Shown piece by piece: positions 1 to 4,529 of a stretch of 6,009 nucleotides of DNA (its first letter is position 1; every line of letters starts with the position of its first letter). The translations under genes and the position numbers were made by a program. The notes beneath the pieces were generated by a model. The model was not told where the DNA came from, did no database searches, and saw only the letters and a program-made list of their open reading frames with translations. This stretch comes from an uncultured delta proteobacterium (lineage in GTDB: Bacteria; Desulfobacterota; Syntrophorhabdia; Syntrophorhabdales; Syntrophorhabdaceae), in NCBI GenBank assembly GCA_903872255.1, contig CAIQJW010000126.1, forward strand, positions 1 through 6,009, read 5' to 3'.

Positions 1-15
1 GAAGAAGCAAAATAA
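1..15 (+). CDS. 3' end of an upstream gene (partial, unidentified)
   Basis: Reading in frame from the first base gives Glu-Glu-Ala-Lys and then TAA. An intrinsic plus-strand terminator follows 17 bases later, which is what the end of a plus-strand gene would look like. Four codons are too few to identify any protein, and another frame cannot be excluded; the call rests on the stop codon placed just before the terminator. Confidence 0.4.
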   Translation, partial: EEAK

Positions 16-32
16 CCTCTTACGACATAGCG

Positions 33-64
33 AACCCCGCTTTCACAAGGAAGCGGGGTTTTTT
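33..64 (+). terminator. Rho-independent terminator of the upstream gene
   Basis: The 10-bp stem AACCCCGCTT (33-42) pairs perfectly with AAGCGGGGTT (51-60) around an 8-nt loop and runs into a T tract (59-64). The T tract exists only on the plus strand, so it ends transcription of the gene entering from the left and would not stop minus-strand transcripts leaving the insertion sequence. Confidence 0.88.
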
Positions 65-140
65 ATTACCCGAAATTCCCACCCCGCCTTGCTCCGGCAA
101 AGCGGACGCACCGGCAATTCCCCCACGTCGGCAATCCGTC

Positions 141-319
141 CTTAAGGAGACTAGGTCGCAATCCCTCACGCATCATTCAGAGTGGGCTTTATTGCATTTC
201 CGGGCATAATACAACGCCGCCGCCATCCCGGGCTTGGAGGCTGTGTCGCAATTCCTTTCCCACCATCCAAAACGGGTATATTATACCTGCCGGCATAAAA
301 CCCCCGCCGTCATCCCGGG
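141..319 (-). repeat. Two degenerate ~90-bp tandem repeat units, left of the insertion sequence
   Basis: Copy A (141-232) and copy B (233-319) align along their length. Each starts with CTT..GGAGGCT-like sequence, continues through GTCGCAAT, then CA(T/C)CAT.CA, GGG and CCGG.CATAA, and ends in CATCCCGGG (224-232 and 311-319, 87 bases apart). A worn earlier copy may lie before 141. The same core, in reverse complement, forms the 43-bp units right of the insertion sequence; the left units carry about 46 extra bases (roughly 256-302 in copy B). No ORF or RNA gene is seen in 65-327. Confidence 0.7.
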
Positions 320-327
320 CTTGACCC
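317..327. repeat. Target site duplication, left copy (11 bp)
   Basis: GGGCTTGACCC directly abuts the left terminal inverted repeat and is repeated exactly at 1988-1998 beyond the right one. It fits GGG(N5)CCC, the target form described for IS231A, and 11 bp is within the range for IS4-family duplications. An exact duplication suggests an insertion not since rearranged. Confidence 0.88.
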
Positions 328-344
328 CATGCGCGTCAACTTAA
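328..344 (+). repeat. Left terminal inverted repeat of the insertion sequence
   Basis: CATGCGCGTCAACTTAA matches the reverse complement of 1971-1987 at 16 of 17 positions; the mismatch is the fifth base (C here, A at the right end). Similarity fades beyond base 17. The transposase stop codon (336-338 on the minus strand) lies within it. Confidence 0.9.
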
Positions 345-1667
345 TTTGTTATCATTCTTTTGTTCACCCAACATTTCTAAACGGTCCTCATAGTTGAGTC
401 GCTTTCGTTTATCATACGCGCAAAAGTACCCGAGGATTTCAATAGGGAAGTTTTTATCTATGGATTGCGGGACAGGTGATATAAGCCAGTGATACCGGGT
501 AAAAAACGAAGCCAGCTTGATAAGGGACACCTTTCGCTTGTACCGGCTCTTCATGAGATAAAGGAGCGGACTGTAAACTGTTATCTGGAAGAGGAGGGCA
601 TAAATAAGGCGGGTGTAGATGACGGACTCGATCTGGTGGCGCGATGCACGCTGTGAATAGGACGTGATACCGAAATGACTTTTCCAGGCCTTGAACACAA
701 TTTCGATCCTCCAGCGAAGCCCGTAAATCTCCGCTATCTGCCGCGCATCCCATGTTTCCTCGGGAACATTGGTAATAAAGATCGTCCATCCGAGGAGCTT
801 CAGGTGCCGCGCCGAGGGGCAGTACCGGGTGTCTTTACGCATGAGCCGCCTTCTTTCATTGGCCACACTGGCAGGAACGGGAAGGGCCACGATCCTCACC
901 GCAAGCTTTTCGACGGCCCCGATGCGTATTAAGGCATCCATCTGCCCCTTCCTTGTAAGGACCTCGAGGATATCGAGGGGGGCGCACCTGGCGTCGAATA
1001 CGGAACTCCTGTGATGATAGCGTGACAAGAAGAACGCCCCGGCCTTGTGTATCCGGGACAGAACGCCCGTTACGAAGTATCCGAGGTCCCGGATGACGAC
1101 ATCGCCGGTGCCGAGTATATCAAGGATATCCCCGGCCGCACTCTGGTCGTTGCGGGTAAAGGAGGTAATGTCGAACTTCACGTAGGACCTGCTCTTTATG
1201 TCCAGTATCGCCTGGACCTTTGCCTGTGAATACGCCTTGTCATGCCCGTTCCGGCTGCCTTTGTAATACCGGGCCATGAAGGCGGGAAGGGGCAGTACCG
1301 AACTGTCCTGAAGCAGGACACGGCCAAACCCCGAGAAGAGCGCGTCTTCAGGTCCCGGCTCTATATGCCTGCACAAAAGAAGGGCCAGCATCTGCTTTAA
1401 AAAATCGACCCAGGCCCCGTTCAGGCGCTTAGCTACCGCCTGCTTCGAGACGCTCCGGGATCTCAAGATGCTTAAGACCGCCGCCAGTGACCTAAGTGAC
1501 GGGCAAGGGTCGGGCAGGAGCATGCAAAACGCTTTGAGCAGCTGCAGGGGTTCGATCTTCCTCGGTCTGCGCCGGATAAAACCCACGTCTCTGCCGATCC
1601 TTTCATCTGCCTTCAGTAATGCCATCTCGTGATCAAATGCCTGGTGATGGAGCTCCGGTTTTTTCAT
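336..1667 (-). CDS. IS4-family DDE transposase (IS231-like)
   Basis: This transposase should cut and rejoin the element's ends using a two-metal RNase H-like active site. The reading frame can extend to a TTG at 1685, but ATG at 1667 is preferred: AAGGAGA lies 6-7 bases upstream, giving 443 residues. Catalytic residues are visible as Asp121 (LLQDSS), Asp194 (VVIRDLGY) and Glu322, within the IS4-family signature Tyr315-x2-Arg318-x3-Glu322-x6-Lys329 (YGLRWRIEIVFKAWK). The roughly 127 residues between the second Asp and Glu would hold the beta-rich insertion domain usual for this family. Length is near the 450-480 usual for IS231-type enzymes, and no frameshift or internal stop is seen. The last codons overlap the left terminal repeat. 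It diverges from the AbrB-like passenger, sharing an AT-rich palindromic control region that could autoregulate transposition. Confidence 0.94.
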   Translation of the reverse strand: MKKPELHHQAFDHEMALLKADERIGRDVGFIRRRPRKIEPLQLLKAFCMLLPDPCPSLRSLAAVLSILRSRSVSKQAVAKRLNGAWVDFLKQMLALLLCRHIEPGPEDALFSGFGRVLLQDSSVLPLPAFMARYYKGSRNGHDKAYSQAKVQAILDIKSRSYVKFDITSFTRNDQSAAGDILDILGTGDVVIRDLGYFVTGVLSRIHKAGAFFLSRYHHRSSVFDARCAPLDILEVLTRKGQMDALIRIGAVEKLAVRIVALPVPASVANERRRLMRKDTRYCPSARHLKLLGWTIFITNVPEETWDARQIAEIYGLRWRIEIVFKAWKSHFGITSYSQRASRHQIESVIYTRLIYALLFQITVYSPLLYLMKSRYKRKVSLIKLASFFTRYHWLISPVPQSIDKNFPIEILGYFCAYDKRKRLNYEDRLEMLGEQKNDNKLS

Positions 1668-1690
1668 TGAGAATCTCCTTGGCAATGAGG

Positions 1691-1720
1691 ATATTATATA
1701 GTATATATGCTATATAATAT
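1691..1720. promoter_or_regulatory. 30-bp palindrome in the divergent promoter region of the insertion sequence
   Basis: The two 15-base halves pair at 14 of 15 positions (outer arms ATATTATATAG and CTATATAATAT). Each arm contains a TATAAT-like -10 hexamer, at 1713-1718 for the passenger and at 1693-1698 on the minus strand for the transposase. This symmetry fits a shared operator for a homodimeric or tetrameric regulator covering both promoters. The AbrB-like protein encoded alongside is the obvious candidate, by inference. No convincing -35 element was found for either direction. Confidence 0.65.
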
Positions 1721-1725
1721 CTTAT

Positions 1726-1743
1726 TTGTAATTGATATTACAA
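1726..1743. promoter_or_regulatory. 18-bp palindrome upstream of the AbrB-like gene
   Basis: Perfect 7-base arms TTGTAAT (1726-1732) and ATTACAA (1737-1743) flank TGAT. It sits between the large palindrome and the passenger ribosome binding site AAAGGAG (1748-1754, five bases before the ATG), so it would lie in the 5' untranslated region or just at transcription start. It could be a second operator or a small hairpin in the leader RNA. Confidence 0.5.
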
Positions 1744-1759
1744 ACTAAAAGGAGACATT

Positions 1760-1966
1760 ATGGATGCTGGATATGCGGTGAAACTCCAAAAGGTGGAACG
1801 ACCGACCAATCGTTCCTACTACATCAACCTGCCGGTTGCCCTGGCTGAAGCACTGGACATGCGTAAAGGAGAGGAGTTTATTTGGATCGTCGAGGACAAG
1901 AACACTTTGATACTGAAACGAAAGAAATTCCGAAAGCCCAAAACGTTAAAAATAATAAAGGGTTAA
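1760..1966 (+). CDS. Small AbrB/MazE/SpoVT-like DNA-binding protein, insertion-sequence passenger
   Basis: This 68-residue protein resembles a swapped-hairpin AbrB-type domain over residues 8-54: VKLQKV, an Asn/Arg-rich turn, YYINLPVALAEAL (strand then short helix), MRKGEEFIWIVED and TLILKRK. Such domains dimerise and bind DNA, as transition-state regulators or as antitoxins such as MazE. The tail (residues 54-68) is Lys-rich, adding positive charge. The start is supported by AAAGGAG five bases upstream. No toxin gene accompanies it, so an antitoxin role is unsupported; a repressor of the divergent transposase, acting at the palindromes, is the simplest inference. It ends 4 bases before the right inverted repeat, so it belongs to the element and should move with it. 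No terminator follows inside the element. Fold assignment is by pattern only. Confidence 0.78.
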   Translation: MDAGYAVKLQKVERPTNRSYYINLPVALAEALDMRKGEEFIWIVEDKNTLILKRKKFRKPKTLKIIKG

Positions 1967-1970
1967 TACG

Positions 1971-1987
1971 TTAAGTTGACGCTCATG
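1971..1987 (-). repeat. Right terminal inverted repeat of the insertion sequence
   Basis: TTAAGTTGACGCTCATG is the reverse complement of the left end at 16 of 17 positions. It lies immediately before the second copy of the 11-bp target duplication. Confidence 0.9.
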
Positions 1988-1998
1988 GGGCTTGACCC
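1988..1998. repeat. Target site duplication, right copy (11 bp)
   Basis: GGGCTTGACCC is identical to 317-327 and directly abuts the right terminal inverted repeat. Confidence 0.88.
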
Positions 1999-2079
1999 GG
2001 GATCCAAGGTTTTGTTTTTATTATTGTTTCTGGTTTTAAGGTTTTCGAAGGGCTCAAAAAGAAAAACCTTGGATCCCGG
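1997..2079. repeat. Palindromic repeat pair interrupted by the insertion sequence
   Basis: A perfect 17-bp inverted repeat joins 1997-2013 (CCGGGATCCAAGGTTTT) to 2063-2079 across a 49-bp AT-rich centre. If the insertion sequence and one target copy are removed, the left arm extends through 306-327 and the right arm through 2100. Each arm becomes about 37-38 bases, matching except for 7-8 central bases. Each arm is itself a short palindrome (CATCCCGG ... CCGGGATC). The layout resembles paired REP-like or MITE-like elements. It contains no ORF. Confidence 0.65.
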
Positions 2080-2087
2080 CTCGGAGG

Positions 2088-2310
2088 CCGGGATGACGGC
2101 GTTGGGGGAATTGCGACACAGCCTCCAAGTCCGGGATGACGGCGTTGGGGGAATTGCGACACAGCCTCCAAGTCCGGGATGACGGCGTTGGGGAAGGTGG
2201 CCCGGGATGACGGCGGAAGGGGGATTGCACCACAGCCTCCAAGCCCGGGATGACTAGAGAATTGTGATTGCGACACAGTGTCTTGACCCGGGATGACGAA
2301 GCATGATATG
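2088..2310 (+). repeat. Array of 43-bp direct repeats
   Basis: Units begin CCGGGATGAC and end near GCGACACAGCCTCCAAG. Positions are 2088-2130, 2131-2173 (identical to the first), 2174-2201 (shortened to 28 bp), 2202-2244 and 2245-2287 (diverged), with a sixth partial unit from 2288. A more worn copy is recognisable around 2402-2431. There are no unique spacers between units, so this is not a CRISPR array. Several reading frames cross it, but only because 43 is not a multiple of three and GC-rich repeats lack stops; none is taken as a gene. Nothing else is seen in 2310-2435. Confidence 0.85.
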
Positions 2311-2435
2311 GCGATGATTTCCGGGCCCAGGAGGGGCATCCGAAAGATGCTCGTCCGGCCGTTGTATAGCGGCAGGCACATGCTGAATGACGATGAGGCG
2401 TTGACACCTTTCGACTTGGGGATGACGCCGTACGA

Positions 2436-2474
2436 TCAAAAAAATACGGGGATGGTCTTTGGGACCATCCCCGT
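2436..2474 (-). terminator. Rho-independent terminator of the atp operon
   Basis: A perfect 12-bp stem pairs 2446-2457 (ACGGGGATGGTC) with 2463-2474 around a 5-nt loop. On the minus strand it is followed by a run of seven T, at 2444-2438. It begins 22 bases after the atpE stop codon and so ends the F0 transcript after subunit c. It lacks a T tract on the plus strand, so it should not block transcripts coming from the insertion sequence. Confidence 0.92.
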
Positions 2475-2495
2475 CACTTTACGCGGTCGTAGCTC

Positions 2496-2828
2496 TTAGA
2501 GTTTACCGACTAAGATAAACGCGATAACCAGAGCGTAGATGACCAGCGACTCGATAAGAGCGAGGCCGATGATCATCGGGGCAAAGATCTTTCCGGCTGC
2601 GCCGGGGTTCCTGGCGATACCCTCAAGGGCTGCAGCAGCAGCTTTGCCCTGGCCGAGCGCTCCACCGATGGCGGCGATGCCGATGGCGGCAGCGGCACCT
2701 ATGGCCAACATGGCCTTTACGTTGGAATCCAGCGGGGCTTTTGCAGCTTCTTCAGCTGCCAGCACGAAGCCGCAGGACAAAACAAGGATCAAACCACTGA
2801 GCATCAGAATTGAGACAACCTTTTTCAT
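2496..2828 (-). CDS. atpE: F-type ATP synthase subunit c with N-terminal leader
   Basis: Subunit c forms the membrane ring that carries ions past subunit a and rotates the central stalk. The protein is 110 residues, longer than the usual 75-90, because it starts with a signal-like leader (Lys2-Lys3, hydrophobic 4-24, likely cleavage after about Ala24 or Ala25). Two transmembrane helices follow, a Gly/Ala-rich one at about 38-62 and another at about 82-107, joined by the polar loop Arg73-Asn74-Pro75. The ion-binding carboxylate is Glu93 (LIESL). Gln60 and Ser94 occupy positions used in sodium-binding rings, but the Pro and Thr typical of those are absent. ATG at 2828 is chosen because AAAGGAG lies 7-8 bases upstream; the frame is open further but overlaps atpB. 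It lies 46 bp after atpB and is the last gene before the terminator. Confidence 0.95.
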   Translation of the reverse strand: MKKVVSILMLSGLILVLSCGFVLAAEEAAKAPLDSNVKAMLAIGAAAAIGIAAIGGALGQGKAAAAALEGIARNPGAAGKIFAPMIIGLALIESLVIYALVIAFILVGKL

Positions 2829-2874
2829 CACAGTTACTCCTTTCGTTAGTTTAGAATTCTTTGAATCATGTTTA

Positions 2875-3597
2875 TTAATGTCCTTCGTGTGATACCGCTC
2901 CGGCAAAGTAAACCATTGAGAGCAGGGTAAAGACAAATGTCTGCACGAAGGATACAAACAAGCCAAGGAACATAAAAATGACCGGAATAAATAAAGGCAC
3001 CAAGCCGAAGAATATCGCGGTAACAAGGTGGTCACCTGCTATGTTTCCGAAAAGACGAATGCCCAGCGACATCGGCCGTGCGATATGGCTGATGAGTTCG
3101 ATGGGGCACATAAGGACGCTCAGGATCGCATTCGCATACCAGGGCATCATGTCGCTTATAAAAACGAACTGCTTGAGGTATTTGATCCCATGTTCCCTTA
3201 ATCCGTAATAATGAGTAAGGACAAAGACCGTCAAAGAACATGCGAACGTTGTATTGACATTGTCGGTTGCGGGCAGGAACCCGGGAATTAAGCCCGACAG
3301 GTTATTGAAGAGAATGAAGATCGCCAGCGTCCCGATTATGAGCATAAACTGCGGTCCGCGCTCTCCCATGTTTTCCTTGACGAAATTCAAAATACCTTCG
3401 ACAAGGAGTTCGACAACATTCCTGAATGTTAACTTTTCATCAGGAATGATCTGATCTTCCATTTTCTTGACCTGTCTGTATCCAAGCAAAACGATGATCA
3501 GGAGGATGATCGATACGATAATAGCATTGGACACATGCGGTGGCAGGGTCTTGAGAAAAGGAATATATGACGCCCAGGTAAATGCTTCATGCCCCAT
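2875..3597 (-). CDS. atpB: F-type ATP synthase subunit a
   Basis: Subunit a is the membrane stator that forms the two ion half-channels against the c ring. The 240 residues match the family. The hallmark is PMSLGIRLFGNIAGDH (175-190), with essential Arg181, the counterpart of E. coli Arg210, and His190 where E. coli has Glu219. Gln219 in SFVQTFVFTLL matches the conserved C-terminal Gln. Hydrophobic helices are visible at about 24-40, 84-107, 116-131, 150-170, 175-200 and 203-232. Asn-Asn-Leu-Ser-Gly-Leu-Ile-Pro (98-105) is the usual motif after the second helix. The start has AAAGGAG about eight bases upstream. The first codons overlap the end of the atpI-like gene by 11 bases, indicating translational coupling. 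The C terminus is short and His-rich (SHEGH). Confidence 0.96.
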   Translation of the reverse strand: MGHEAFTWASYIPFLKTLPPHVSNAIIVSIILLIIVLLGYRQVKKMEDQIIPDEKLTFRNVVELLVEGILNFVKENMGERGPQFMLIIGTLAIFILFNNLSGLIPGFLPATDNVNTTFACSLTVFVLTHYYGLREHGIKYLKQFVFISDMMPWYANAILSVLMCPIELISHIARPMSLGIRLFGNIAGDHLVTAIFFGLVPLFIPVIFMFLGLFVSFVQTFVFTLLSMVYFAGAVSHEGH

Positions 3598-3979
3598 TAT
3601 CTTGTCTCCTTTGTGAGCTGGAACTGAAAACCGGTAATAATTGACTTACCAGTATGGATACAAATACAGTTGACAGGCCCATGAGAAAATAGAACAGTTT
3701 GATGTTCCCATAGACCACAATAACGCCTAGAATTCCCAGAAGAAGGAAAAATTTTGCAGGGAGTGTAAGGAAAAGGTCCTTCTTGCTTATCTCCTGCTTC
3801 AGGACAAGTTTTGTTATGATATTTTTTAACAGGCGGAAGTTAAGGATAACAATTGCGCTGGCAACAGCAAAACTGAAGAAAGTCATGAGGTCGCGGACAA
3901 AAACCGCGATTGCGATGGAACCGAGTATGAAAATCGCCAGATTGCAACGTTCAACCTGGGTTACGGTAATCTCCCTCAT
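3587..3979 (-). CDS. atpI: ATP synthase subunit I-like membrane protein (AtpI)
   Basis: A 130-residue protein with four hydrophobic segments at about 13-29, 33-50, 70-90 and 94-115, and a basic loop between (Arg49 to Lys67). Size, topology and position just before atpB fit the ATP synthase I chain family, thought to help assemble or stabilise the c ring; sequence in this family is poorly conserved, so the call leans on context. The ATG at 3979 has AAGGA five bases upstream. A longer frame starting at 4042 would overlap the preceding gene far more and is not preferred. Even so, this start overlaps the atpZ-like gene by 29 bases, and its end overlaps atpB by 11. A Ser-rich, polar tail (119-130) follows the last helix. 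Confidence 0.78.
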   Translation of the reverse strand: MREITVTQVERCNLAIFILGSIAIAVFVRDLMTFFSFAVASAIVILNFRLLKNIITKLVLKQEISKKDLFLTLPAKFFLLLGILGVIVVYGNIKLFYFLMGLSTVFVSILVSQLLPVFSSSSQRRQDNGA

Positions 3980-4205
3980 CGTCTTCCTTTTTAAGTCTTT
4001 TATATGCCCGATAAACCGCCCGAAAAGCGGCAACCATCCCAAAAATCATAAAAACAAACGTAAGATAGGGATATGTACCCAAATACTTATCGGCGTAAAA
4101 CCCCACCGCAAGACCAATTACAACCGAGAAACCCATCTCAAGACCTAAGGCACTGTAGTTTAACAGTGTCTTATATATGTCTTTGTTGCTATCTTGAAGG
4201 GTCAT
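3951..4205 (-). CDS. atpZ: AtpZ/AtpI-type F0 accessory protein
   Basis: An 84-residue protein with two transmembrane helices, at about 17-38 and 46-64, and a charged C-terminal tail (Lys/Arg 65-73, then acidic 74-79). The pattern Gly31-Leu-Ala-Val-Gly35-x3-Asp39, Thr44-x-Pro46 and Gly57 in the second helix is that of the small ATPase gene-1 (AtpZ/AtpI) family. These proteins have been linked to divalent cation transport or to c-ring assembly, without a firm consensus. It is the first gene of the F0 operon. The start ATG at 4205 has only a weak GGAA match upstream. The symbol is by family and position; naming between atpZ and atpI varies among annotations. Confidence 0.8.
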   Translation of the reverse strand: MTLQDSNKDIYKTLLNYSALGLEMGFSVVIGLAVGFYADKYLGTYPYLTFVFMIFGMVAAFRAVYRAYKRLKKEDDEGDYRNPG

Positions 4206-4229
4206 TAGCGTTCCGCTTGCGGCTCTTTT

Positions 4230-4259
4230 TATCTATCACAGGGGGTGTATGATAGTCAA
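4230..4259 (-). promoter_or_regulatory. Putative sigma-70 promoter of the atp operon
   Basis: On the minus strand, TTGACT (4259-4254) and TAGATA (4235-4230) are 18 bases apart, about 25 bases before the atpZ-like start. TTGACT matches five of six -35 consensus bases; the -10 element is weaker. An inverted repeat CTATCA (4233-4238) and TGATAG (4250-4255) spans the spacer and touches both hexamers, so a repressor could bind there, though chance is possible. Confidence 0.5.
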
Positions 4260-4529
4260 CGTTATTTTTACATTTAATGGTGCTATTTTCGCTGCGGAAA
4301 AGAAGTTGATTATATTGAAAAATCAATTAAATTTTGCGAGGCAGTTTCGATAAACATCGGCGCCAAACCATGTTCAGACATGGCCGGGCATATTCTCCCT
4401 GCGTCGTTAAGGTTTAAGAATAGAGACCGCGGGATGAATGCAGAATGATCGGCACATCCTCTACCAATTTACCTGTTACCAATTACCCTTCTTCTTTACA
4501 ATCCCTAGTTTTAATCATATCTTTAATTT
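4260..4529. other. Intergenic region between the divergent atp operon and hydrolase gene
   Basis: No ORF or RNA gene is seen. It holds a small perfect hairpin, CCATGT (4368-4373) with ACATGG (4378-4383), and a short imperfect direct repeat ACCAATT.ACC (4463-4473 and 4478-4487). The stretch just before 4530 is T- and pyrimidine-rich and lacks a Shine-Dalgarno sequence. The promoter of the hydrolase gene presumably lies here but no clear hexamer pair was found. Confidence 0.5.

Larger units (their letters stand above)
328..1987. mobile_element. Complete IS4-family insertion sequence, IS231-like, with a passenger gene
   Basis: This 1660-bp element is bounded by 17-bp inverted repeats with one mismatch and by an exact 11-bp direct repeat. 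It holds a minus-strand DDE transposase and a divergent plus-strand AbrB-like gene, which together fill it: the transposase stop lies inside the left repeat and the passenger stop is 4 bases from the right one. The ends begin CATG and contain GTCAACTTAA, resembling IS231 termini (CATG..CATCAACTTAA from memory). With the Y-R-E-K signature and GGG(N5)CCC target, this supports the IS231 branch. Intact ends, duplication and reading frames suggest a recently active copy. The exact named element cannot be given without a database search. Confidence 0.92.

Noticed and set aside
675..1229. Plus-strand reading frames opposite the transposase gene
   Set aside because: They are antisense to a well-supported DDE transposase, have no domain features, and no convincing translation signals.
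1760..1966. AbrB-like gene as half of a toxin-antitoxin pair
   Set aside because: No toxin reading frame adjoins it; the only partner is the divergent transposase, and the right terminal repeat follows within 5 bases.
2088..2310. Direct repeats as a possible CRISPR array
   Set aside because: Units follow one another without unique spacers, differ in sequence and length, and no cas gene is nearby. They match the intergenic repeats on the other side of the insertion sequence.
1976..2499. Overlapping reading frames on both strands through the repeat region
   Set aside because: They arise from stop-poor GC-rich repeats with a period of 43, show repeated peptide blocks, overlap each other on both strands and lack ribosome binding sites or any recognisable domain.
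2829..3035. N-terminal extension of subunit c upstream of 2828
   Set aside because: The extra residues overlap the end of atpB, are Cys/Ser/Leu-rich without family similarity, and the internal ATG at 2828 has a strong ribosome binding site followed by a typical leader.
3980..4042. Longer start of the atpI-like gene at 4042
   Set aside because: It would enlarge the overlap with the preceding gene to about 90 bases and adds no hydrophobic segment; ATG 3979 has a nearby AAGGA.
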